Positions 10,488-22,005 of a stretch of 64,000 nt of DNA are shown here, piece by piece; within the stretch, counting starts at the first letter, position 1; each line of letters begins with the position of its first letter. The stretch is from positions 310,001 to 374,000 of the forward strand of contig JBAMDO010000014.1 of the NCBI GenBank assembly GCA_037074765.1, in the 5' to 3' direction. Source of the stretch: Mansonella perstans (lineage: Eukaryota > Nematoda > Chromadorea > Rhabditida > Onchocercidae). Both the position numbers and the translations under genes were made by a program. The notes under the pieces are model-generated. The model had not been told where the DNA came from and searched no databases. It was given only the letters and a program-made list of their open reading frames with translations.

Positions 10488-12941
10488 TTCATCAGCTATC
10501 CTCATTTCTGAAAAATCAGATTGTCAAACATTAATATGGGATAAGGGTATACCAAATGCCGTGAAGTGCACAATTTCCAATCCGTTAATATGGTTCATTG
10601 ATAATAAGATGATAAATACAACTGATTCAACATACAGAAAAATGTTTGTTGTTAAATTTGAAATTTCTTAAAAAATCCATGTCAAAAACTTTTACGTATA
10701 CGTTAAATTTATTCGTATTAAACGGTATACATTTTTCACATTCTTTTCTTTTCCATTTAAGAAAAAAAAAAAAGCAGAAATGAAAGCTAGAAAAAGAAAG
10801 AGAAAAGATTAGATGATTTTGTCGCTTTCATTTCTTTTTTTTGTTAATACTTTAATTATGCTAATTAGACTCATTTATGTATAGTATAATGAGGATGAAT
10901 TCAATCAAATATTTCTGTATATTTCGTAGAAACATACTTGCAGCGTGTGACAGCATATGACATTCATTGATTTCATTGATCTGCAAATTCATCATGTTAC
11001 TTGGGATTAGCTTTGATTTAGTTCCAATTAATTGTAAGCAAATCAAAATTCACTTCCACATATGCCATTCACGGAATATATTGGCTAAAATTTTAATTCA
11101 TTTAGCATTGAAGCGAAATCATGATTTCTGATATCTTTTTTCAACGATATCAATCCATTGATCTTCATTCTTATTCATCATCTGAAGAAAAAATCAATAT
11201 TGATGCTAAAAAATATCATTTGAAATTTTAAAAACTTCAAAATACATGTAAAAAGAAAATTACTCAAAAAAAGCTTAATATTAATATTTGTTAATTATTA
11301 ATATTTGATGATAGTTAATAATATTATGAAATATTAATAGTAAATTTCAGTTATGGTTATCTACCGCATGAGGGATATCTTTATGTATATCATCCAAAAG
11401 ATAATCAAGTGATCCGATGCATGAGAAATTTAACCTCATATTGTTATCGTATAAGTAATGTTATCATTTTAAATTACAGTGAAATGATTAAGATGCAATG
11501 AGCAATTAAAAAACTTCTAATATCAGTATAGGAGAATTAATGATCAAAATGTATGCATTACTTGATAAATTTATAATTAATTGTCATAACTAAGGATGTT
11601 TTATGAAATAATGATTATCTGCAGTTTTAAGAGGATGTCATCCTAATACATGTGAAAATAATGGCAAATGCAAAATGATTGATGAAAATACATCAATTGA
11701 ACGGGTAACTTGTATGTGTAAACATCTTTCCAAAGGATACAAATGCAATGAAAGTAAATGGAAATTGAAATTAATACTGTTACTTAAATACATTAAAGAA
11801 ATTTTCTCCTTTCTATTTTGATTATAAAAATTTGCACTTGCTTCTAATACAGTAATACAAAGAATAAGAGATACAAAATCAAATACTGATAATAATTTAA
11901 TTAACCAATACCCATTAATTAAAAGTGTTCTTTTTTGAACTTTAAAAGCGAAGCTATTGAAGAGTTTAAAAAAAAACTATGAGGTTCAAAATTATATATA
12001 TCTAAGCTGCAATAGCATAGTATTGTTACCTCATAGTGTTAGCAGTTCATCAAAAGAATTAGTCGCAAAAGTTTTAAACAACTAGTGATGATGATTCTAA
12101 CCTAGTACTTATTATTGCATCTGATCGTGGCTTATGCAGCAACTTTAATTCTTTTATTATCAAATTTAGCCAAGAGCATGTGAAATAAATTAATCACAAA
12201 AAAATTGTGTAAAAATTTTTAATTAAACAATTTTATTTTTGCAAATTCTTTCAGTCCTAAAATTCAAAAATGCATTTTTTTTAGGATATGAAAGTATGAC
12301 ATGGGTGACAATATTACTTTGGCTAGCTGTACTATTCGAAGTGGTAATGATTGTTGGCGCAATTTATCGAAACGAGTAAATATATTTCCATTTTACTTTT
12401 TCCCATTCCATGTCTGATCTTTTTGTATTGCTAATTTATTATCAAAGTTAAAAAATAAAAATAAAAATTGAATGCATTTTACTAAAAGTAAAATTATTTC
12501 ATATATTATGAATTATTGCTTTAATAAATTATTTTTAATTATTTATTAATTGTTTACAATTTAATTAGTTATATTAATTGTTTAGAATTTAATTAGTTAT
12601 TTTTAACTTTTAGTTATTTACATCATTTTATTTATTTAATTATCATAATTGAATTATTTTTAATCACTATTGAAAGTAAAATCATATTATATATTTAATG
12701 ATTATTCATTTAAATTATTTTTAAACTATTAATTATTATTATTATTTTTACTACTAAACTCTGAATTTGGTACAGTTAGAGCGATGATGAATTTTTAATT
12801 GTTGCCCTCAAGAAATGCTATAACCTACGAAATTCCATTATGATAATTATTGTTTTATTTAGGAGGCTAAAAATTTATAAAGGTGTAATCAATCGTCGTT
12901 TTGTGGACATAATTGATCAACCTGATGACATATTTCAATGA
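10488..12941 (+). CDS. single-pass membrane protein with Ig-like and EGF-like domains
   Basis: Five in-phase exons: 10488-10643 (start alternatively 10496), 11351-11448, 11625-11753, 12285-12375, 12863-12941 (TGA). The first two make one Ig-like domain: [18 protein letters not shown] (Cys, then Trp-Phe) to [16 protein letters not shown] (closing Cys). Exon 3 is an EGF-like module, [12 protein letters not shown] then [14 protein letters not shown] (six Cys). Exon 4 gives a transmembrane segment ([20 protein letters not shown]), followed by a short basic tail ending [11 protein letters not shown]. Ig + EGF + TM is the layout of neuregulin-type ligands. It could equally be a nematode-specific adhesion protein. 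The 5' end and signal peptide were not found, so this is the C-terminal part of the model. Assignment is by domain order only. Confidence 0.7.
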
Positions 12942-15789
12942 AGAGAAGAGTTATCGCTATTCATTTCTTTTCTTTGCACTTTAATCTTTAACACTTTTTA
13001 TTTAGAATTTTTTAAAGCAAATTTTATTAATTGAATTTAAATTTGAATTGTCATGTGTGATAATGAAGTTTTCATGCATTCATCTGTAAATTTTGAATGT
13101 AATTAATGCAGTATATATACATCTACTTATTCCCATTTCACCATTACAGTGCTAATCATAAGATTGCTTCTTTTTAAATTATTTTTGAAAAATTCAACTT
13201 TTCTGAATAATAGTATGCATTTCATTTGATTTCTTAGCTAATTACAAATCACGAATTTCTGTCATCTTTATGTCATATAAGAAGTAAAAGAAATTTTTGT
13301 TCAAGTTATTAATTTTAGGCCATTATTTTATTACTCATTGCCAGTGGTATAGTATGTATTTCATTTATGTATTTCATTAATGTTTTCAGCTAATTATTAT
13401 TGTTGTTGGTTTTTTTGTCTTTTTTTAAATTTTGTTTAGATATTTTGAAATAGTTTTGTTAATGCTATTCCAATGAAATTTATTGTAGTAGCATTAATAC
13501 TTGATTAATAGCAATTCAGCTAATTTATTTATATCGTTAATTAAAATCATCATAGATTGGCAATATTAAGTAACAAATGCATAAATGATGAACCATCAGT
13601 GTCCATTTCAGTCTTACCTAATGATAAAATTTTGTCATCTAAACATATGTTATTGATTAATTAAAATATATGTTAGCTTGGAACTTAACTTACCACGTTT
13701 ATGCGTATTTCTCGAAGTTTCTTGACAACACCAAGAATGTCTCCCGAGTATTTCTCGGAATTTCTTCCTGATAACGGGAAACATTTTACCACTAGAAATT
13801 TTTATAAAATGTTTACCTTTCACCAATATCGCTTAAGCTTAGTAATATTAAACGGAATTTTTTTTTTTTTTTTGTTTTGAACCTTTATAACTATTTTATA
13901 CTTTTTCTAGGATGAATTGCAAATTTAATTCCATTCTACACATTAATTGAATATATCATACCTGAGATTATTTAATTAAATATATCTGATACAGATTTGT
14001 CTCTGAAGAAGTGGGACAGGATCTCTGAAGAAGTGAGACTTTTTTTTCAAATGTATTTTTTAGTAACTTCATTCTGACAATTTACCAATGTAAGTAGAAA
14101 AATGCCAATGTAAGTAGAAAAATTTCAAACTTTTAGGAATTCTTTTTCCTAAAAGTTTGAAAGTTTTTTCTGTCTTTGAAAAGTTTGAGCAATAATTTAA
14201 TTTTAACATTAATTTTAATAAATTTTTCTCAAACTAATTAGCTAATTAGTATTTTAATAGTAATTTCATCAAAAAACAATGCCTAATTCTCCTACTCTTA
14301 CAACGTTTGAACTGTAATCACCTGTGAAAACTTTTGTAATCTCGAGTGTTACAAGTGTGCAATGCAAGTAACTGTTGGTAGCAAAAAAATATTATTAAAC
14401 ATCAAACCAAAATTGGCCTAATCAAAGAAACAAAAAAAAGCAAGAAAAAAATAAATAAACAAAAAAAAAACAAAATGAAAGCAAACTAAAGTGCCATGGA
14501 AAATGAGATAAATAATAAGTTCGAAGAAAAAAATTTATCAATAATAATAATAATAGTACGCCAAAAAATAAAATAATGAATTCAAATATTAAAGTTCAAA
14601 AATAAGTTTTATAATGAAATTAAGAAAAAAACAAACAGTATTTGAAATAGAAAAAGTGCAGATTCAAGTAATAAAGTAATTAATTAGACAGTGAGTTAAT
14701 TAATTCTGAAATTAAAAGTATTTCATCAATGAAAAATTGAACATACATTATTAGCTTTATTCATAAATTTACCTTTTCTCTCTTTATAAATATTTCTTTT
14801 GCATTTTTATTTTTGTATGAAGTACTTAGGTTGTGGGAAAATGACACCGTTGAAAGCGGAATTGTTTGATCAGCCTTTTCTGATCCTTCTTTACCGACGA
14901 TGACCTTGTGTTCGCTTTAATCCTATCACTTCATCATAATAACTTTCAAAATAGCAAACATTTATTACTATACACAGGCAATTTGTTAAGCATTTTTTAT
15001 TCCTAAAAAATTTTATTTACAGTGAAAAAAAAGTTTAAATGTTATATTTGCATTTATTGATCATATTTATGTGTGTGGTGTGTGTTGAGGCTGTTTTAAA
15101 ATTTAGTAAAAATTTGGGAAAATTTTTAAATTATTTAATTTCATCATTTTATGAAATGATAAACTAACGTATTACGGTTGTTGTTCCACCGGATTAACAT
15201 TAGATTACATAATCGGAAAAAAATCAGCAAAAATCACTAATTTTTGGTCTGTCCAATTTATTTATTTGTTTCGATCATAAAATGAAGGAGAAATAAAATT
15301 TTTATATGCTGAAAATATTATTCTCTATTTTATATCATTTATGTCAGTCATAGTAAATAAATTTATTGGCCGAAAAAAAAAGTGATTTCTAAATTTTTAA
15401 ATTTTTCAAAATTAAAAAATATGATAAAGGGATTTTTCTCTGATTTAATCAACAAATAGAATTAACTTCCAACTTCCAAACTTTTCTCATTTTGTATTCA
15501 TCCATCTATTTTATTTTTGTTTTTTAAGGGGGAGGGGGATATGAGGGGAAAAATGCAAAAATTCTTTTGTTCATATTCAAACAGGATCAAAGCAAATCAT
15601 TCAACAACCATTTTATTTGCATAAGGATAAAAGATGCTCTAAGTTATTCTGTGTCCCGATCACTGAGGATAGTAAAAGCTGCCGATAGGCGGGGATTGCT
15701 ACGACAAACAATAATGACAGTACTAAACAGCGGAAGCAAATCTATTTGTGATCGAGAAATATTTCGCATCAAGTCGACGACAACAAAAG
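12942..15789. other. intergenic, very AT-rich
   Basis: About 2.8 kb with no recognised gene. It contains homopolymer runs, a near-perfect inverted repeat at 14118-14168, a 19-bp direct repeat (CCAATGTAAGTAGAAAAAT, about 14085 and 14105), and a GT-rich stretch at 15068-15090. An open frame at 15567-15803 overlaps the Pax start in another frame and is most likely 5' leader. Confidence 0.45.
14118..14168. repeat. short perfect inverted repeat (hairpin)
   Basis: The arms TTTCAAACTTTTAGGAA (14123-14139) and TTCCTAAAAGTTTGAAA (14146-14162) are perfect 17-bp complements around a 6-nt loop. The stem extends through A5/T5 beyond one bulged G. It could fold as RNA or be a palindromic DNA site. Confidence 0.9.
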
Positions 15790-17354
15790 ATGCCAGATTG
15801 TAGCACTGATGATGATGTTACATCAAAAATATCAGGTAAATGTTCAAGTTCTTGAAATTCAATATTTTAAACTTTAATTTTCAAAACGTTTGTACGGAAA
15901 AAAAGTGGTAACAGTCAATTTTTGCTACTTTTCTGATATATTAAGAATAAGAACGAAAATACAGTAATTAAGAAAACGGAATCGAGTATGAATTTGTAAA
16001 AAAAAACTGACACGAAAATTCACGAGTAAATATCATTATTTTGATCCTGGACTTATTATTATGATTTATTAGCATTTTAATAACCTTACCATGTTAAACA
16101 AAAATATGTCAAAAAAGAGACTAATTGAATGTTTTTGCTTTTTGATGACAAATAATTTCCATTGCGTACTTTTTATTTATATAAATATCGCTAAAATTTG
16201 CCTTACTTTGCTTAATTAACTTATTCGTAATTAATCATCAATTCTTTTTTATACTATCAATAAAAAAACTATCAGAAAATAAGTCATTTTTTTTTTTTTT
16301 GGTGTTGAAATAAATCAACTTGGTGGTGAATTCGTGAATGGAAGACCACTTCCACTTCGATTACGTTATAAAATTATTGAATTAACAAATATTGGATTTC
16401 GTCCGTGTGAAATTTCACGTCGATTAAAAATTTCACATGGTTGTATTAGCAAAATTTTATCACGTTATGCTATGTATGGTACAGTAATGCCGGGTACCGT
16501 AGGTGGTAGCAAACCACGTGTTACAACTCCAATGGTATATGTTAAAACTTTTTTTCTAATTGAAATAATAATTTCTTATAAAGAAGAATTCAAAAAACAA
16601 AAATTTTATCTATATTTTTCTTAAAATTTCAAATATTTAAAATCTCTCAAACTTTTTTACAACATTTTAAATATTACAATAATAAATTTTTGAATTTAAT
16701 TTAATTAGTATGTAATGAATGTTTGCATACTTTAGGTAATTGAGTATATACATCTTCTGAAATTTCATAACCCGCGTATTTTTGCCTGGGAAATTCGAGA
16801 ACAATTATTGCGTGACAAAATATGCCAAAGGCACAATTTGCCATCTGTCAGTTCGGTTTCTCGGATTCTCCGAAAGAAACAAATCACTCCAACGAATAAT
16901 TCATGTTGCATACAAACTTGTAAGCAAAACTGATTTTCTTCATTAGTAACAGTAAAAGTAGAAAAAAAATCAAAAAGGCAAAAAATCTACTATACTCCTT
17001 GTTTCTTAATTTTTATTAATAAATGCTTACGAAGCAGAAAATTCAGCCAAGATATTTTTAAATAGTTGAATTAATTTTACAATAAAAACTACAAGACTAC
17101 CTGATCGTCTTTTTCAATTCACAGTTTTTTATAATATTTATAAGTTGCATTAAAGAATACCTTTATAGTAATTATTATAATCATTGTTATTATTTATTAT
17201 CATCATTTCAAATAATATTATTATTACTATTATTATCATTATTATTATTATTGCCATTATTATCCCTATTACTATTACTATTATTACTATTACTATTATT
17301 ATTTATTATTATTATTATTATTGTTATTACTATTATTAACATTATTGTTACTGC

Positions 17355-17395
<41 letters not shown>

Positions 17396-17856
17396 ATTGT
17401 TATTACTAATGTTGTTATTATTATCATTATTAGTATTATTATTTCTATTTTTATTATCACCGATATTATTTTTATTATTGCCATCATATTCATTATCATT
17501 ACCATTATCATCATTACTGTTGTTAATTATATATGTTAGTATTACGAATAATATTCCCAAAAAATTCATGCAAATATTACCGATTTTTCGACTATCACTT
17601 GTAACTTTATAAATGCTAGTGCTCACAATGTCACAATATAACAATTGCAGTATGTTTATGTCGAATAACGGTGTCGCAATAAAATTATATAATTAATTAT
17701 GAAAAATTTTTAGCATCAAAAACTATAACAATGAATTCTGCTGTGGCATCATCTCATCTTTTCCCATACTTACAAATGTCAATGCCATCAGAAATAGTTG
17801 ATGAATGCAACTGGATGTATAATAATGAATCTTTTCAAGTAACTGAATATAATTAA
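15790..17856 (+). CDS. pax-1: Pax-1/9-type paired-domain transcription factor
   Basis: Four exons: 15790-15835 ([15 protein letters not shown]…), 16302-16534, 16736-16919, 17714-17856; 201 residues. Exons 2-3 encode a full paired domain: [54 protein letters not shown], then [10 protein letters not shown] and [24 protein letters not shown] and SVSRILR(N/K)K favour the Pax1/9 subgroup. No homeodomain is present. The protein ends about 60 residues after the paired domain (…[10 protein letters not shown]). It should be a nuclear, sequence-specific DNA-binding regulator. Frame is continuous across all junctions, but the intron 1 3' end shows no AG at the expected place: a run of 14 T is followed by TG|GT. 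The AAG at 16281-16283 is an alternative acceptor that would add VIFFFF. Confidence 0.88.
17168..17530. repeat. imperfect (ATT)n / (TTA)n trinucleotide tract in pax-1 intron 3
   Basis: About 360 bp of ATT-type triplets interrupted by ACT, GTT and ATC. Apparent Leu/Ile- and Asn-rich open frames on both strands come only from this repeat and are not genes. Confidence 0.95.
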
Positions 17857-19160
17857 TTCTGATAAGTGATAATTCTGTTAACTTATCCATGAGAAGGGTA
17901 GCACTTTTGAGGTAGGAGGAGTATATCGTTATCACGATAAATTTATCTTTCAATCACTTGTAACTTGATTCTTATTCTTGGTTGTTGCCACGATTTTTTT
18001 TTCTCTATATTTCCAACAATCATTTAGATTGCGATATTAAAGATGATTGTTTTTTTCTCTTGTTGGAATTAATTTTCTCTATACTTGGAATTGTTGGATA
18101 TCGTAAAAACTTCAAATGAACAAACATTTTTCCTGCAAAAAATTTTGCAACTCAATGTCACTGCACACAGATATCGTTATTCCTATAAATTACAATTTGA
18201 ATTTATAAGTAATTTGATGCACGCTGATCGTACACTAAGCAATATGCCAATTAGACGAACATATTGCGATATTTTTCCACATAGAAACCATTTTCCAATT
18301 GATAGATAAAAAAAATTAACACATTAATAAATTCCAACCGGTAGTACTAACAGGATATAATAATCAATAAATTTTTCTAATGTCATTCCTTATGTAACTC
18401 CTTTCAAAATTACTAGGAAAAAAGGGTCTTACTTTCACGTCAATTTTTTTCTTTTAAAAGTAGCAGAATTGGATAAAGTACGCTCCAGCAAAATAACCAT
18501 GTCTAGATTTTGTTTTCTCAGCCACAATAAAGTCACAAATAATTTTTCATTGACAAACTTACTGCTTGTGTCTCAAAATTTTCATAATTAAAAAATAAAA
18601 GTTGCGTAATTGTAAAGATCGCATTGCCAGTTTTAGCCTTCTTATTATCAGTCAAATTTTTAAAAAGCTCAAGATTTCAAGAAAAAAGAATCAGTGGTTA
18701 AGAAAGTGTTGCAAGATAATGCTGCAAAGTGATATTAGATGGGAAATTTCGAGTTTGTACACTGCACAATCATTTTATAATAAAAGATTATATTACAAAT
18801 TACAGTAAAACATAAGAAAATCTACAATTTTTTTTTTTTTTTTTTTTAAACTACTTCGAATGCCTAGATAGAGATCTGGATTAATAGGTGACTGAATAAG
18901 AAAGAATGAATATCTACAAGAATGAAAAAAAACATCAAATTTGTTTATCAGAAGAAAAGCTTGGTATATGTCGCATTCAATATGGCCTGAAACTATTTCT
19001 TATAAGTGTTATCACAGAAATGATATATCGCCAGTATCAAGTCCGAAAGTATATATTTTCTATTTATCCTCAAAGTGAATAATAGCGTTTGTTATCAATT
19101 AGTCAGAAAGCAATCGTTTCAAATGACTTATTTACAAGGTATATACATTTCCATATCGTT
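17857..19160. other. intergenic between convergent pax-1 and tmem186
   Basis: No gene recognised. It contains a poly(T) run near 18829-18847. The short open frames (for example 18085-18309) have no family signature. Confidence 0.45.
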
Positions 19161-21005
19161 TCATTTCACTTTTTTGACAGAGGATGAGAAAACACTTATA
19201 TCACCGAACAGGATAGCAGCTCGTTCCCGATCTAACAGTTCCGTATTAAACAGTGGTAGATTCAGCCTTTCATTCCTGCAAGAAATAACAAAAAATATAC
19301 AAATCAAGATGTAGGAAATATCTCGAAAAGAAGTTTGGGTAGATAACATATCTTTCACTTTTAGCTGCTCATAATCTAGCAAAAAATGAGTCCTCTTGTA
19401 TATTTATTGTTCCTGATCTAACAGTTCCACATTAAACGATCATCTTTTGATAAAATCCGAAAGAAAAGAAGTTGCGATTTCCTAGATTAAACAGAGGTAA
19501 ACAATGGGCGATTTGAATTCGATAAGAAAGTCACATACGATGAGTATTGTCGAAGTTGTACAATTTTACTAATAATGCCGGTGCTTGTTTCATTAATCGG
19601 TATCACATCATCTAGTTTCATATATTTATTACGTCTACTTCCCCAAAATGTCAAATATCCAATTCGTACATATTCATTTGTTCCATTCATCGAAATCACT
19701 CCTATTAAGCCGTTGAAAGTTCTAAAAATTCTCATTATTAAGAAATGAAAAAGATAAACGTAGAATGGAGTAGCACATTTTCCTATGCAGTAATACGTAG
19801 AATTTAGCCGTTTAGTTTAATTCAAATAAACTAGGGAACTACCTGCAAAAGAAGATAAATGCTAAAGTTGTAAAGAATGCGAAAGCCGAAACGGATACGA
19901 AATGATTGAAGGATACTGCATCGTCAAGAAACTGCCAACATTTATATGGTATCAAAGCTACACTTAAACCTGTTAAAGCGAGCTTCATTTTCGTAGCCAA
20001 AACAGAATAATGGATCCCATGAAAACGATAAATTGGAATCCTTAAATGAAAAAAATAACTGAAACATTTCATATCTTCAATATTCAACCAAGAATGAGAA
20101 AATTTATTTTCATTGTATATAGTTAAAAGAGAAAATTCCAAGAAAGAATAAAAATATCTCAAAAATCAATCAAAAGAATAATAACAATATACTTTCTCTA
20201 ATCTTTATGATGACACTATGCTTTCAAAAAAAATTTTCATCAAAGACATGGAACAGACTTAGGTGGGCCAATTCTATCTATAATTATTTATCTTAAATTT
20301 TCTAGTCCTAAAGGGTATTTATTTTTTAATGAAAGTCAGGTTTGTAATTCTGTTTTAACTATGCATGGTATTTTAATAATTTTTTAAATAGTTTTGCCAA
20401 TTTTGATTGGGGGTTTTGGTAATTGAACATTGCCTATTAAGGTGAGTGCTTCTGCGATAGCTTTTCCTCGTGTTAACTTTATCTTTTTGGATTACTTTTG
20501 TAGCTTTATTAATGTCACATTTACTTGTCAAAAAATTGACATGTTGAAAGTAGTTTGTTTTTTTAAATTTCAAAAAAATTATTTTGATTTCATAAGCAAT
20601 CTTAACAAAATTTGAGACAAAAATATTGCTTTAAGCAAATGCTGGCATGATGAAAAAAAAACCAAACTTATTACGAATCTTTAATTTAATGAACATGAAA
20701 GACAAAAGATGAAAGTTCACTTACCAAGTTTCATCCTTGAGAAGTTCCTCCAATGACTTCGCTGATGATTCTGTTGCCGTTCCCGATGACAAATATCGAA
20801 CTGAACAACTTCCTAGCCTTTGTAATAATTCCCTAGTTTCATATGGATTCGTTGCATGTTTGAATCCACGATGTATTCCGCTTCTACGCTGTGTCCGGTT
20901 ACGATGAGAAAAACGTACAGCAGTCGTCGCTGTTGGAGTTGCTGTTTTTTGCGCCAATGATTCCATTAAAGCACGTCCAAATACCAAACCTTGTAGCAGA
21001 ACCAT
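19161..21005 (-). CDS. tmem186: TMEM186, mitochondrial complex I assembly membrane protein
   Basis: Four exons: 20725-21005, 19843-20040, 19503-19721, 19161-19275; 270 residues. Exon 1 is Arg/Ser/Thr-rich and nearly free of acidic residues early on (RFSHRNRTQRRSGIHRGF), a plausible mitochondrial presequence. Exons 2-3 match the TMEM186 family: IPIYRFHGIHYSVLATKMKL, two hydrophobic segments (ALTGLSVALIPYKCWQFL; FVSVSAFAFFTTLAFIFFC), then YVRIGYLTFWGSRRNKYMKL, DDVIPINET and LLDRERAAILFGD (human: LNFWGWRQDTY, ADVIPLTET, ILDRERFTQVFG). TMEM186 sits in the inner membrane with the MCIA complex that assembles complex I. Its 5' end lies 1.0 kb downstream of the pgs-1 stop on the same strand. Its introns carry a mitochondrial DNA insertion and a decayed exon copy. 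The donor at 19503 is chosen by phase. Confidence 0.88.
19408..19437 (-). pseudogene. decayed duplicate of the tmem186 last-exon core
   Basis: 19408-19437 repeats 19222-19251, the part of the last exon encoding FNTELLDRE(R), with about 26 of 30 bases identical. Read on the minus strand the copy gives FN(V)ELLDQEQ and then a stop, so it is not a usable exon. It lies in the intron just upstream of the functional exon. Confidence 0.8.
20262..20545 (+). pseudogene. NUMT: fragment of mitochondrial cox1
   Basis: Plus-strand sequence inside tmem186 intron 1 reads as cytochrome oxidase subunit I when TGA is taken as Trp: LFFNESQVCNSVLTMHGILM, LPILIGGFGNW, AFPRVN, then after a shift SFWITFVALLM. Compare cox1 IGGFGNWxxPL…APDMAFPRxN…SFWxxxxALLM. 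Internal stops and an apparent 2-nt loss after AFPRVN show it is dead. The insertion is antisense to tmem186 and does not disturb the flanking splice sites. Confidence 0.88.
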
Positions 21006-22005
21006 ATCTGCTAGTAAAAATCACAGTTTCCAAAGTATTCTTAATGAAAATCACAACCTTGCAAATTTCCTTAATTTAAAAAAGTATCATCGACTTATTA
21101 TAAATCTGTCCTACCACAATGTTCAGCGTATGCATTATGGCTTTCAATTTCTATATACAAAGAGACGACATTACTAAAATCTTTCAAATCTTTCAGATTT
21201 CAGAATTTTTCAAATTTTCAGATACTTCCAGATAAAATTCATGCAATGTTGCTTATTCTAATCATTTGCCACTAACTTCTTTATCATGTATCAAATATTC
21301 ACCGAACAACTATACTGACTTCTACGCAGAATATATCACATATCAGCTCCTTCTTTGCATCCTACAATGCTGCATATTTGTTTCGTACAAATTTCGCTTT
21401 TTGTTTTGTTTTTTTCATTGCTAATAACAGTTTAATTTGATGGAAAAAAAGTGTTCAGAATAATGTATATTTAGAATAATTAGCACCAAAAGTCTTCTTT
21501 ATAAAAACAAAATACTACCAAGCGATTATACTACTATCATCATTAGAAAAACGCAAAACATATTTATACATTTACAATAATTTTAATAAGCATAGTAAAT
21601 TCAGCTGTCCTTGTTACTTTAATAAACACAGTAAGAACAGGACAATACCAAGAAAAGCTCGATTTACGAATTAAAAGACAATAAAAGAATAACCACCGGC
21701 ATGAATCAACAGATTTTAAATAATGCAATTTTAACAAACAATGCAATCACTGGTATTTTCTTAGCACACATTTACCTGTTTTTGTTACTTAAAAAACAAT
21801 ACCATAAGCTGTCAAGGAATAAATCAAATATAAATGCACCGGATCAGAAATAATTTCGAATAAACCGGGAAATGAAACGAATCCAACATGGTACAAAATG
21901 GTCACGTCGCAAAAAAGTTGTAGCGTCCACTTTTGTTGTGTGATGTAATATTTGCGAAAGTTCCTTGAAACATTTCATTAAATTATAAAAAAGAAAAACT
22001 AAAAG

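Noticed and set aside
17299..17644. Leu/Ile- and Asn-rich open frames on both strands
   Set aside because: Translations of the ATT triplet tract.
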